Shown here: positions 26,835-35,896 of the stretch, one piece after another
Position numbering within the stretch: position 1 is the stretch's first letter
Layout: each line of letters starts with the position of its first letter
Origin: Lachnospiraceae bacterium UBA1712
GTDB lineage: Bacteria > Bacillota > Clostridia > Lachnospirales > Lachnospiraceae
Direction of reading: 5' to 3'
DNA: 64,000 nucleotides
Assembly: GCA_002317175.1 (NCBI GenBank)
Contig: DCJA01000017.1
Coordinates: 21,253 to 85,252 of the forward strand
Program-made: the position numbers and the translations under genes
The notes under the pieces: generated by a model
Told to the model about the DNA's origin: nothing
What the model saw: only the letters and a program-made list of their open reading frames with translations
Databases searched by the model: none

Positions 26835-28235
26835 TTATTTAATGAACTCAATTGATTTTAAGCTTGCCGAACCATATCCAGTATACTTTACATATATATC
26901 ATGAACCCCATCAGCTAACTTAACATCTGTTTCATATCTTTCCCATACATTTGCATTAGGAACATCCTTAACTGTTGCAATCACTTCTCCATCAAGGCCA
27001 TCTATAATCTCAAAGTCTCCACCCATATATCCGCGGACTGTAATAGCCATCTTCTTAACACCCTTACAGTCAAATGACTTAAAGCCAGCAGTAGTATTAT
27101 GATTCATTCCACCGATATAGCCTGGATTCTCATCTCCATCACGACCATCCTGCATAATTCTTGGCTGACCAGGATTAACATATAATGATGGCTCATCATT
27201 GAACAGATGACATGCAATATATGCTGGATATTCACCCTCTCCTGCCAGAGGTCCACCATTAAGGCCACAACTACTCATAGGAACCTGGCTAATACTTCCA
27301 TCTGGATTGAAGCTGATCTTCTCAGCACAGCCCTGTCTGCTATACCAGGTTGAATTGGTCTGTCTATGATAGAATATGTACCATTCTCCATTAATCTCAA
27401 CTATACTTCCATGGTTGTTGCCGCCATAAGCCATGATTCTGTCAGCTTTCTTATAGGAATCTATACCAACATCAGTATTACTTACTATTACACCACCATA
27501 CTGGAATCCCTTGCTAGGCTCCTTACTATATGCATAGCAGAGTTCATGCATCCATGTTGAAGAATAAACCAGGTAATATATATCATTATGCTTTCTGATA
27601 GAAGGAGCCTCAAAGAATGTATGTGTGCCATATCCTGTTCCCTCTCCGTATTCGCACCCCGGTGCCACAAATACTGGCTCTTCGATGATGGTAAGCATGT
27701 CCTTATCAAGCACAGTACACATTGCACCATGTCTTGACTTATCACCTCTGCCACAGAAGCCTGTATATAAATATGTCTTATCACCCTCAGTAAGTACACC
27801 CGGATCAAACTGTGGCTCATCGCCTTCTCTCTCTCCCAGCTTAGTTCCATCTTCGTAATGAACATATCCATAGAACTCATACTGACCAGCTGGTGTATCA
27901 CATACTGCTACTGATACAACAGGTACGTGGTCGAGCACATAAAAGAGATAATAACGTCCATCTGGCCCGATTGTAACATCAGGTGCATATAAGCACATCT
28001 TTCCTTCTTTATTGAGTGGATCAGCTGTCTTAGGATAAATCACGCCTTCGTATCTCCAGTTGCCAAGATCATCCACTGGAGCAGAGTAGCAAACATAATC
28101 TCCTAAACAGAATACATGTCCATTGTAAAAATCATGTGATCCATATACATATACTCTTCCATCAAATACATATGGCTCTCCATCCGGAATATATTCCCAG
28201 GATGGTAAATAAGGGTTTAATGCCTGTTTTTTCAA
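26835..28235 (-). CDS. Glycoside hydrolase family 43 with CBM6-like domain, TTG start
   Basis: 466 residues. Catalytic propeller (about 1-320) with NPYLPSWEYIPDGEP, FDPGVLTEGDKTYLYTG and the donor Glu in FFEAPSIRK. A CBM6-like domain closes the protein (about 345-466). It is cytoplasmic by lack of a signal. The start codon is TTG at 28233-28235, 8 bases after GGAGG. It opens like the other GH43 here, so the two arose by duplication or belong to one subfamily. Together they suggest debranching and end-trimming of arabinoxylan oligosaccharides. No clear promoter was settled in the 113 bases up to the terminator upstream. Confidence 0.9.
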   Translation of the reverse strand: MKKQALNPYLPSWEYIPDGEPYVFDGRVYVYGSHDFYNGHVFCLGDYVCYSAPVDDLGNWRYEGVIYPKTADPLNKEGKMCLYAPDVTIGPDGRYYLFYVLDHVPVVSVAVCDTPAGQYEFYGYVHYEDGTKLGEREGDEPQFDPGVLTEGDKTYLYTGFCGRGDKSRHGAMCTVLDKDMLTIIEEPVFVAPGCEYGEGTGYGTHTFFEAPSIRKHNDIYYLVYSSTWMHELCYAYSKEPSKGFQYGGVIVSNTDVGIDSYKKADRIMAYGGNNHGSIVEINGEWYIFYHRQTNSTWYSRQGCAEKISFNPDGSISQVPMSSCGLNGGPLAGEGEYPAYIACHLFNDEPSLYVNPGQPRIMQDGRDGDENPGYIGGMNHNTTAGFKSFDCKGVKKMAITVRGYMGGDFEIIDGLDGEVIATVKDVPNANVWERYETDVKLADGVHDIYVKYTGYGSASLKSIEFIK

Positions 28236-28348
28236 ATTTCAAACCTCCAATATTAATAAGTTAATGCTTATGCCAACAAGCAAATCCTAATAAGTAAATA
28301 ATTATGTCAGCCAGCTAAGTAAAACGATTCACATTAATATAATTATAC

Positions 28349-28386
28349 AAAAAAAATGAGAAGTGATTCAACCACATCACTTCTCA
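28349..28386 (-). terminator. Terminator of the MORN-like gene
   Basis: Minus strand TGAGAAGTGA and TCACTTCTCA around a ten-base loop, followed by eight Ts. Confidence 0.9.
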
Positions 28387-28433
28387 ATTATTGCTAACTT
28401 CTTTTTAATTTTAATCAAATTTTGTCTTAATTA

Positions 28434-29453
28434 CTATTTCTTCAGGCCCCAGATTCCAAAGTTCTTATTTTCTTCATCCAGCATCCAGTAGTAACCATCA
28501 TCTCCCTCGTCGGTTTCATGATTGTTCTCATTGCCCTTTATCCATACAGGCTTTTTATTAGTAGTACTAACCTTATTCTCTGTATATGCAAATGTTCCTG
28601 CATTGGCTTTAGCATACCAGTCATAGATAACACCATCGGATTTGGCTGTCATTATATATACATCACCATCGTAATATCCATTTTTAAAATTACCTATTAC
28701 GTTAGCAATGGTCTCATCAAAGCTAATATCTTCATACTGCAGAGAATAGTGCTCCTGGCCTGAACCATTTGGAAGATCATTTTTCCATTCACCATTGTAC
28801 TGATGTTCAAGTATGCCTTCATACTTACCATCTTTGCCTATTCCATCAATATATATTCTAAGCCACATACCATTACCATCTCTAAGGCCTTTGGTCCATT
28901 CCCCATAATAATATGTGTTATCAGCATATACTGCCAGTCCTTTACCATTAGGCAACTGATTGGCATCCAGTTCGCCATAGTAATAATAATCATTGCTTCC
29001 TGCAAGATCATTGGTAAACATTCTCACACGTTCCAGTCTGATAAGGTCTGCTACTGCATCCAGCTGGTAATTATCCCAATATCCTGCAAGTTCTGCCAGC
29101 TGACTGTCATTGTTCTTGACCTGCTTGAGATTGGACCTGGTATATTTTTCAGGAAGGCTGATTGTCTTGATTACCGAAGCAGTCTTACTGTCTGAAGTAT
29201 CATCAGTTGCTGACTCATCAACAGCATTTCCAACACTGGATTCTTTTGCTGATATATCAGTTATTGCCAGTTCATCAGCCCCAACAGTATCTGCAACTGT
29301 CTCGTCCAGTTCTACCGTCTCTGTTTTAGGAAGCACTTCTATCATACTTGAGGTTTTTGCCCTACTACTAAAAAGTAAAAATATGGCAATTATTGCTAAT
29401 ATTATGATTAATGCAATACCTGCTATCGCTATTACCTTGTCCTGCTTGTTCAT
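28434..29453 (-). CDS. Membrane-anchored MORN-repeat-like protein
   Basis: About 339 residues. One N-terminal membrane helix (about 8-32, IAIAGIALIIILAIIAIF), a Ser/Thr/Glu/Asp-rich linker (about 35-100), then a globular region with several MORN-type strands: YYGELDANQLPNGKG, YYYGEWTKGLRDGNG, YNGEWKNDLPNGSG and IGNFKNGYYDGD. MORN repeats form beta-hairpin arrays often near membranes. The function is not known. The frame extends 16 codons upstream to 29501, but without an SD and over a TATAAT; ATG 29451-29453 follows AAAGGAG (12-base spacing) and is preferred. Confidence 0.8.
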   Translation of the reverse strand: MNKQDKVIAIAGIALIIILAIIAIFLLFSSRAKTSSMIEVLPKTETVELDETVADTVGADELAITDISAKESSVGNAVDESATDDTSDSKTASVIKTISLPEKYTRSNLKQVKNNDSQLAELAGYWDNYQLDAVADLIRLERVRMFTNDLAGSNDYYYYGELDANQLPNGKGLAVYADNTYYYGEWTKGLRDGNGMWLRIYIDGIGKDGKYEGILEHQYNGEWKNDLPNGSGQEHYSLQYEDISFDETIANVIGNFKNGYYDGDVYIMTAKSDGVIYDWYAKANAGTFAYTENKVSTTNKKPVWIKGNENNHETDEGDDGYYWMLDEENKNFGIWGLKK

Positions 29454-29543
29454 ACTTAGAAATAACTCCTTTATAAATGTATCTCTATTATAAATTATCA
29501 TTTATTAGTTGCATATGATGAAATATTTAAGTTTTTATTAATC

Positions 29544-29572
29544 TTGACACCATCTGATGCTCATAATATGAT
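29544..29572 (+). promoter_or_regulatory. Promoter of tRNA-Pro(AGG)
   Basis: TTGACA (29544-29549), 17 bases, TATGAT (29567-29572); transcript would start near 29579, about 50 bases before the tRNA. Confidence 0.8.
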
Positions 29573-29628
29573 ATGTAACGTGTAATGTATGTAGCGTATG
29601 TTATATGCATTGTATATTATAAATGCAT

Positions 29629-29701
29629 CGGGATGTGGCTCAGGTGGTAGAGCGCTACTTTAGGGAAGTAGAGGTCGCGTGTTCAAGTCACGTCATTCCG
29701 A
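29629..29701 (+). tRNA. tRNA-Pro(AGG)
   Basis: 73 bases, acceptor CGGGATG/CATTCCG with one G-U pair, D arm GGCTCAGGTGGTAGAGC, anticodon stem CTACT/AGTAG with loop TTAGGGA (anticodon AGG), T arm with GTTCAAGTC. CCA is not encoded. A34 in tRNA-Pro is unusual for bacteria. Confidence 0.92.
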
Positions 29702-29704
29702 TTC

Positions 29705-29746
29705 AAAAAAGCTATGATTACTGATATTTTCAGTCATCATAGCTTT
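29705..29746. terminator. Terminator between tRNA-Pro and the minus-strand operon
   Basis: Long hairpin AAAGCTATGAT...ATCATAGCTTT with an inner ACTGA/TCAGT. The minus strand has the better T-run, so it ends the operon from 34.6 kb; it can also end tRNA-Pro. Confidence 0.88.
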
Positions 29747-29776
29747 AATTATTACTATCTTCTGTTTCAATCACAA

Positions 29777-30277
29777 TTATCTGTCATTGAATTTATCATA
29801 ATTCTTATCAATATAATCCGCGAAGCTGTGAACTTCCATCATGCCTCTTGCTTCTTCCATCTGCTTTTGGTATTCCACAGCTCTAACAGTATCTCCTACA
29901 TAGCTATATGCATAATTATAAAATGCCGCTTCTCTGTACTGAGCAAGACCCAGAGCAAGTGAAGTATACTTATCCTCTTTCCTGTCGCTATGTGCCTTAT
30001 AATCAGCTACATCCTCTACAATATCAAATGGAGCAGTATTCTCTATACCATATAACAAGGTACTGTTTAACATCTCTTCCCCGGTATGGGCAGCTTCTAT
30101 CTGATCTTCCACGTCCTGACTCTTAACATAAATCAAAACAGAAAAGAAAAACACAATAGCCATTATCACAAGGAGTACAGTAGATGCCTTTCCCCAGAAA
30201 TCTCTTCTTTTCTTCTGACCGCTGCTCTCGATATCTGTATCAGTTATATTAACATTAACATTCTCATTATTCTTCAT
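29777..30277 (-). CDS. Single-span membrane protein, last gene of zinc-ribbon operon
   Basis: 166 residues, not recognised. Polar N-terminus (1-28, Asn/Asp-rich, then KKRRDFW), a membrane helix (about 30-50, ASTVLLVIMAIVFFFSVLIYV), and an extracytoplasmic helical domain rich in Tyr/Glu/Asp. The ATG overlaps the end of the preceding zinc-ribbon gene by 11 bases, indicating translational coupling and a joint function with it. Confidence 0.7.
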   Translation of the reverse strand: MKNNENVNVNITDTDIESSGQKKRRDFWGKASTVLLVIMAIVFFFSVLIYVKSQDVEDQIEAAHTGEEMLNSTLLYGIENTAPFDIVEDVADYKAHSDRKEDKYTSLALGLAQYREAAFYNYAYSYVGDTVRAVEYQKQMEEARGMMEVHSFADYIDKNYDKFNDR

Positions 30278-31025
30278 AAGGCCAGTTCTCCATCAACATA
30301 GTAGTTCTTTGAATATCAGAAAGTTCATCAAACTCTTGCATCTGCTCATCAGAGAGTTTAAATGTAGCCTGAATAAGTACCTTTGTCTGATCCAGACATG
30401 CACTTACACAATTAATGTGTCCCTCATTCTTTGCAGACGCTTCGATTTCCTTTGTAGCATAACTCTTCATCATGCTATAACAGCTTACTATTGATTCACA
30501 ATAATTCTCACTGTCCCTGAATCCATACTTTACATTGTTTTCAAGATAATCTTCATATGATATCTCTGCGAGATATCCAGCCAGGAATTCATAATTCTCA
30601 CATACATTATATACATTCAGACAATCCGAAAATTCTGGAACCCTGTTAATATGGTTGACACCATACCACTCCTTAAGCGCAATATAATCATTGCTCTTCT
30701 CAAGTTCTTCATACTGCGCTCTATAGCTCTCAATCTTAGCCTGAACTTTTCTAATCTGACGTTTTTCTCTTAACGAACTATTACCACTCATAAGGATAAT
30801 AACAATACTTGCAATCAGCAGAACAAGACTAATTAAAAGCTTAATAAGAACACCTGTAGTCTTTCTTGTTCGGTCTATAACAGCACTCTGTGTCCCCTTA
30901 AAAGCCTCGCTGTATCTTTCCATATCCTCGCGGTGCTCTTTAAAAAATGGATTTTCAGCTCCGCAGCTAGGACAAATCTTATCTTCAATTTGCAGTGAAT
31001 AACCGCAACTTTTACATTTCATCAT
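30267..31025 (-). CDS. Zinc-ribbon membrane protein 1
   Basis: 252 residues. Starts with a rubredoxin-like zinc ribbon (CKSCGYSLQ and CPSCGAEN, about 4-24), then a charged stretch, one membrane helix (about 60-80) and an extracytoplasmic helical domain of about 165 residues. Same plan as its neighbour at 31022-31867. Stop-start overlap ATGATG with that gene. Such zinc-ribbon/membrane/helical proteins are common in Firmicutes and mostly uncharacterised. Confidence 0.75.
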   Translation of the reverse strand: MMKCKSCGYSLQIEDKICPSCGAENPFFKEHREDMERYSEAFKGTQSAVIDRTRKTTGVLIKLLISLVLLIASIVIILMSGNSSLREKRQIRKVQAKIESYRAQYEELEKSNDYIALKEWYGVNHINRVPEFSDCLNVYNVCENYEFLAGYLAEISYEDYLENNVKYGFRDSENYCESIVSCYSMMKSYATKEIEASAKNEGHINCVSACLDQTKVLIQATFKLSDEQMQEFDELSDIQRTTMLMENWPYEE

Positions 31026-31867
31026 TTTTTAATCAATACCTCATGCGAATCACAATAATCAGATACCTTCACTGGGTCTGCAGAACCATAATCAGTAAGG
31101 CATTCTGCCTGCAGTTCCTTCAATGAATCCTCAGATATTCCCAACTGTTTCATCTGTCTTTGAACTTCATCCTCGACAAACTTATAGTCTTCCTGCGGCA
31201 TAGTTGTCTTCTTATAATCACCATTGTAGTAATAGAGAAGATTGAACATTATATTGTGATATACCAGATCATCCAGTTTCTGATCTCTTTCATAGCAGTC
31301 AAGCCAAAAACGCATATCATATATCTGGCCCACCATAAATCCATGTTCCCAGCTGTTAAATGCGCCATAATCTTTATTAGCTGCAAGCTCTGCATAATAT
31401 GCAACCAGCCCCTCTATATCTCCAGTCTCATACATACTGTCAAGGTCGGCCATATGCTCATCATTCCATTTTGCAGCCTCAAGCGGATCATCCTCGTATA
31501 AACCCAGACTGTCATAATGCGCAGTAGCCCTCGCTGTCGTGATTGAATTATAAATATTGAAGAGAAAAACTCCAACAAGTAGTAAAACAGCAACAACCAC
31601 TATTGTAATAATTACAATCTTACTGCTCTTTTTGGCCTCATCCTTAATGGCATCAATCTGTTCATCATCAACCTGTGCAAGATCAGACTTAATATCCTGC
31701 ATCTTCTGCATATATTTTTCTTCTGCACCAAGTGGATTAATATAGCCACAGAAAGGACATGCTGCTGCATGTGCGTCATATTCTGCGCCACAGTTATCAC
31801 ATATTACAATATCTTTAGACGAATCTTCGATATCTGTATTGCTTTCAAATACCTGTTCTTCTGTCAT
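31022..31867 (-). CDS. Zinc-ribbon membrane protein 2
   Basis: About 281 residues. A zinc ribbon (CDNCGAEYDAHAAACPFCG, about 22-40), an acidic linker, a strongly hydrophobic helix (about 90-112, IVIITIVVVAVLLLVGVFLF) and an extracytoplasmic helical domain (about 120-281). A GTG 12 bases further upstream keeps the frame open, but ATG 31865-31867 is 6 bases after GGAG and 2 bases past the stop of the nucleotidyltransferase gene, so I prefer it. Function unknown. Confidence 0.75.
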   Translation of the reverse strand: MTEEQVFESNTDIEDSSKDIVICDNCGAEYDAHAAACPFCGYINPLGAEEKYMQKMQDIKSDLAQVDDEQIDAIKDEAKKSSKIVIITIVVVAVLLLVGVFLFNIYNSITTARATAHYDSLGLYEDDPLEAAKWNDEHMADLDSMYETGDIEGLVAYYAELAANKDYGAFNSWEHGFMVGQIYDMRFWLDCYERDQKLDDLVYHNIMFNLLYYYNGDYKKTTMPQEDYKFVEDEVQRQMKQLGISEDSLKELQAECLTDYGSADPVKVSDYCDSHEVLIKK

Positions 31868-31869
31868 CC

Positions 31870-32793
31870 TTAACTCCACAAATCAGTTGGATATATTCCA
31901 CTGTCCTTCATTCCCTTAATAGCTGCACTTACAAGAGGCTTATCCTCCTTGTATGTTACACCATGCCATACATCTGCAGTTGGCAGCATCTTGGCAGTAG
32001 CCTTGCCTTCCTGAAGAAGTTCATCTACTACAAATGGAAGGAAATACTCTCCCTTCAGTGTATTTGCAGGTAGTTTTTCATCCAAAAACACCTTAAATCT
32101 GCTCTCGAGTTCATCAAGTATTGAACGCGAAAAGCCCCACATATTCATGGATACATAGCTTTCTTTTGGAAGCTTAACCCAGCTTTCACCTGCATCCTCT
32201 GTATACTCAGCATCTTCGCCATGCTTCTCAATTCTTGTTCTCTCATTGATAGTAACAAGATTACTGTCATCATCAACTACACATACTCCTCTGGCAACAG
32301 AACCATTTTCTGTAAGTGTATTATGAAGTTCATAACCGACAAATGCATATCTGTACTTATCATCATCCTCTGTACTCTGTAAGAAAGCACTGATTTTCTC
32401 AAATGCTCCTCTTCCATAAAAATCATCTGCATTGATTACCGCAAATGGTCCAGGAATGGCATCCTTGGCACATAATACAGCGTGACCAGTACCAAATGGC
32501 TTCTCTCTTCCTTCTGGAACAGAATACCCCTCAGGAAGCTTGTCTAATTCCTGATATACATATTCTACATCTATATATTTTGCTATCTTCTCACCAATAG
32601 CAGCCTTAAAATCAGCCTCAATAGCATGCTTAATTATAAATACAACCTTGCCAAATCCTGCCTGGATTGCATCATAGATACTGAAGTCGATAATGATATC
32701 TCCCTGCTCATCTATCTTGTCTATCTGCTTGAGACCGCCGTATCTTGATCCCATGCCTGCTGCCATAATAACTAATGTTGGCTTTACACTCAT
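31870..32793 (-). CDS. Nucleotidyltransferase (NTP_transferase family)
   Basis: 307 residues. Sugar-1-phosphate nucleotidylyltransferase fold: LVIMAAGMGSRYGG (about 7-20) is the NTP-binding signature, and VINADDFYGRGAFEK (about 113-127) carries the metal Asp. The family makes NDP-sugars from NTP and sugar-1-phosphate. Whether the product is UDP-, dTDP- or another sugar is not readable; the length and sequence are near UTP-glucose and TDP-glucose types, and a bare nucleotidyltransferase acting on another phosphosugar is possible. Co-transcribed with the two zinc-ribbon genes. Confidence 0.85.
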   Translation of the reverse strand: MSVKPTLVIMAAGMGSRYGGLKQIDKIDEQGDIIIDFSIYDAIQAGFGKVVFIIKHAIEADFKAAIGEKIAKYIDVEYVYQELDKLPEGYSVPEGREKPFGTGHAVLCAKDAIPGPFAVINADDFYGRGAFEKISAFLQSTEDDDKYRYAFVGYELHNTLTENGSVARGVCVVDDDSNLVTINERTRIEKHGEDAEYTEDAGESWVKLPKESYVSMNMWGFSRSILDELESRFKVFLDEKLPANTLKGEYFLPFVVDELLQEGKATAKMLPTADVWHGVTYKEDKPLVSAAIKGMKDSGIYPTDLWS

Positions 32794-32815
32794 CTTATAA
32801 ACCTATCCTTCTCTA

Positions 32816-34558
32816 TTAATATCCATGAACATTCATGGCATCTGTAACATCATCCATTGTAGCAAAGAACACCTTATGCTCTTCGTATTTCTCCAGAAGT
32901 CTTACCTTAAGATATACCCAAATAGTATTATCATCATATACTATCCTATGGAGACATTTACCAATGGTATGATAGTCATTAATCTCATCAAAGGTCTTGT
33001 ACACCTTATTAAGATCATCCGGATAAATAATATGGGAGCAGTCTATATTCTCCCTGTACTTTCTATCTCTTCCACCCATACTTTCATAGAAGCTGTCTGA
33101 AGCTCTAATAATCTCAAGTTCATTATTATCGCCTCTGTTAAAAAGCATATATGAGTGATGCATCTCTAATAAAGGCTCACAATCAGACTCTACCGACTCA
33201 TACCATTCATCTGGGTTGAGTACTGTTTCCTCAAAAGGTTTGATTGTCTCTATACTTGAGCTTACTTCATGTTCAGAAATATACTTAATGAAATCTTCTG
33301 TAGGCATAGGTTTTGCATAATAGAAGCCCTGAACCATAGTACAGCCTAGGCTTTTAAGATGATTAACCTGTTCTATAGTCTCAACACCCTCCACAATGGA
33401 CGGAATACCCAGCCACTTGGCCATATGAATAACTGATGTAAGAATCTTCTTACTCTTTACATCATTTTCTGATTTGCCCAAGAATTTAAGATCAATCTTC
33501 AGCCCATCAACAGGACAATCCTTCAGAACATTAAGTCCGGAATATCCGCTTCCAAAATCATCCATGTCGATTTCCATACCATGCTCATGTATCTTATCCA
33601 TAATCGCAAGCATCTGCTGCATGCTTTCTGTATAGGCACTTTCCGTAAATTCCAGCTTAAGCATCTTTGGATTAATCGCATATTTTTTAACCAGTCCTGT
33701 AATAATCTCAACCAGTTTAGGATTATAAAGATCTACCCTTGATACATTGACACTAATTGGCGGAACCATAATTCCCCTAGCCAAATTCTCACTGATGAAT
33801 CTGCAGGTTTCTTCCCATACATACTCATCCAGTTTCATGATAAAACCATTGTTTTCAAAGATAGGAATAAACTTTGCTGGAGATATCATACCCAGACTAG
33901 GACTTATCCATCTTACCAGTGCCTCAGCACCTATTACCTGCTCATTGTCCAGGCTGTGCTTTGGCTGATAATAGATTACAAATTCTTTATTCTTAAGAGC
34001 AGCATTCATCTTGGTTGTAATCTCAATCTCATCAACCGCTCTCTTTCTCATCTCAGTGTCAAAATAGGCAATATGATTCATATAATTGCCCTTAATTGAC
34101 TTAAGTGCAAGATTGGCACGTTCACACATACTTGAGATAGGAACATCAGCCTCATTGGCAACATATACGCCAAATGACAGTAACAGATCCACGCTGAGTC
34201 TCTGACTTAAGAACCTTACGTTATCCTCAATTGTTCTAATGTATCCTTCTACTTCATTCTTCGAATAAGGACACATGAACACAAAAAGATCAGCATGAAT
34301 TCTTGCAACAAGACTATATGGCACTTCCTGAAAAATATTAACGAGACTGTCGCCAATATTCTTAAGTACTCTGTCTCCTTCTACAAGACCATACATATCA
34401 TTAATCATCGTAAGTCTGTTAACATCAAGCTCAACAATGCAAAACTCTGTATTAGGCTGTTCCTCAAGATACTTTCTTGCCTGTATGAAAAAATATTCTT
34501 TTGTGTAAACTCTTGTTAGTGTGTCGTAATATTTTGATTCAACACCGCTAGTATCCAT
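32816..34558 (-). CDS. GGDEF-EAL protein with C-terminal PAS-like domain, degenerate GGDEF
   Basis: 580 residues, no membrane helix. The N-terminal GGDEF fold (about 1-165) has RIHADLFVFM where GGDEF should be, so it should be inactive as a cyclase. The EAL domain (about 180-425) keeps EALVRW, NVSRVD, LEFTES, DMDDFGSGYS, LKIDLKF, EGVE and QGFYYAKP, the metal and catalytic set, so it is probably an active c-di-GMP phosphodiesterase. A PAS-like domain (about 450-575) ends the protein. Promoter not settled. It is 22 bases upstream of the nucleotidyltransferase. Confidence 0.9.
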   Translation of the reverse strand: MDTSGVESKYYDTLTRVYTKEYFFIQARKYLEEQPNTEFCIVELDVNRLTMINDMYGLVEGDRVLKNIGDSLVNIFQEVPYSLVARIHADLFVFMCPYSKNEVEGYIRTIEDNVRFLSQRLSVDLLLSFGVYVANEADVPISSMCERANLALKSIKGNYMNHIAYFDTEMRKRAVDEIEITTKMNAALKNKEFVIYYQPKHSLDNEQVIGAEALVRWISPSLGMISPAKFIPIFENNGFIMKLDEYVWEETCRFISENLARGIMVPPISVNVSRVDLYNPKLVEIITGLVKKYAINPKMLKLEFTESAYTESMQQMLAIMDKIHEHGMEIDMDDFGSGYSGLNVLKDCPVDGLKIDLKFLGKSENDVKSKKILTSVIHMAKWLGIPSIVEGVETIEQVNHLKSLGCTMVQGFYYAKPMPTEDFIKYISEHEVSSSIETIKPFEETVLNPDEWYESVESDCEPLLEMHHSYMLFNRGDNNELEIIRASDSFYESMGGRDRKYRENIDCSHIIYPDDLNKVYKTFDEINDYHTIGKCLHRIVYDDNTIWVYLKVRLLEKYEEHKVFFATMDDVTDAMNVHGY

Positions 34559-34626
34559 ATATGTGCTCCCTCATAATGATAAGATAATCACTATTCCATT
34601 CTACAGAGCAGTAGACTCTGAACGAA

Positions 34627-35805
34627 TTAATGGTGGAATAATCTGACTCCGTTACATACCATAGCCATACCATACTTGTCAGCGCACTCGATGACAAGGT
34701 CATCTCTTACTGAACCGCCTGGCTGAACAATGTACTTAACACCGCTCTTCTTTGCTCTCTCTATATTGTCTGAGAATGGGAAGAATGCATCTGATCCAAG
34801 TGCTGCTCCATCCATCTGTGCAAGCCATGCATCCTTTTCTTCTCTTGTAAATACTTCAGGCTTAACCTTGAATACCTTCTGCCATGCACCCTCTGCAAGT
34901 ACATCCATGTATTCGTCACCAATATAATTGTCTATAGCATTGTCTCTGTTTGCTCTTCCAAGTCCATCCACGAACTGAAGTTCAAGCACCTTTGGACACT
35001 GTCTGAGTAACCAGTTGTCAGCCTTCTGTCCAGCAAGTCTTGTACAATGTACACGTGACTGCTGTCCGGCACCAATACCAATTGCCTGTCCATCCTTTAC
35101 ATAGCAAACTGAGTTAGACTGTGTATACTTAAGTGTAATGAGCGCAATCTTAAGATCAATTTTTGCGCTGTCTGGAATCTCTTTGTTCTGTGTAACAACA
35201 TTTTCAAGAAGAGAATCATCTATCTTGATCTCATTTCTTCCCTGCTCAAATGTGATACCAAATACATCCTTATGCTCAACTGGCTCTGGCTTGTAAGAAG
35301 GATCAATCTTGATTACTGCATAATTGCCATTCTTCTTTGCTTTAAGAATCTCAAGTGCTTCAGGTTCATAACCTGGTGCGATAACACCATCAGAAACCTC
35401 TCTCTTAATAAGCTTTGCTGTATCAACATCACATGTATCAGAAAGGGCAATGAAATCACCAAAAGAACTCATTCTGTCAGCGCCTCTTGCTCTTGCATAA
35501 GCGCATGCAAGTGGGCTTAATTCACCAAGATCATCTACCCAGTAAATCTTTGCAAGAACATCGCTAAGTGGAAGTCCTACTGCCGCACCAGCTGGTGATA
35601 CATGCTTAAATGATGTAGCAGCTGGAAGTCCTGTTGCTTCCTTTAATTCCTTTACAAGCTGCCATCCGTTGAATGCATCAAGGAAGTTGATATATCCTGG
35701 ACGACCATTGAGAACTTCGATAGGAAGCTCTGAATCATTTTTCATAAAAATCTTTGCTGGCTTCTGATTAGGGTTACAGCCATACTTTAATTCGAATTCT
35801 TTCAT
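34627..35805 (-). CDS. Stand-alone AICAR transformylase
   Basis: 392 residues matching the C-terminal domain of PurH: converts AICAR and 10-formyl-THF to FAICAR in purine synthesis. The catalytic Lys-His are in SFKHVSPAGAAVG (about 66-78). Other typical blocks are RGADRMSSFGDF and KYTQSNSVCYVKDGQ. The IMP cyclohydrolase half of PurH is absent; the adjacent gene supplies that step. SD AAGGAAC. Assigned on sequence; I leave the symbol empty because purH normally names the bifunctional enzyme. Confidence 0.93.
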   Translation of the reverse strand: MKEFELKYGCNPNQKPAKIFMKNDSELPIEVLNGRPGYINFLDAFNGWQLVKELKEATGLPAATSFKHVSPAGAAVGLPLSDVLAKIYWVDDLGELSPLACAYARARGADRMSSFGDFIALSDTCDVDTAKLIKREVSDGVIAPGYEPEALEILKAKKNGNYAVIKIDPSYKPEPVEHKDVFGITFEQGRNEIKIDDSLLENVVTQNKEIPDSAKIDLKIALITLKYTQSNSVCYVKDGQAIGIGAGQQSRVHCTRLAGQKADNWLLRQCPKVLELQFVDGLGRANRDNAIDNYIGDEYMDVLAEGAWQKVFKVKPEVFTREEKDAWLAQMDGAALGSDAFFPFSDNIERAKKSGVKYIVQPGGSVRDDLVIECADKYGMAMVCNGVRLFHH

Positions 35806-35896
35806 TGTTTTTGTTCCTTATAGTTTTATTTCAGCTAAGTCAGCTGATTATTGTATTAGATATTTGTATTAAATATTTGTATTAGATGTATATCTG

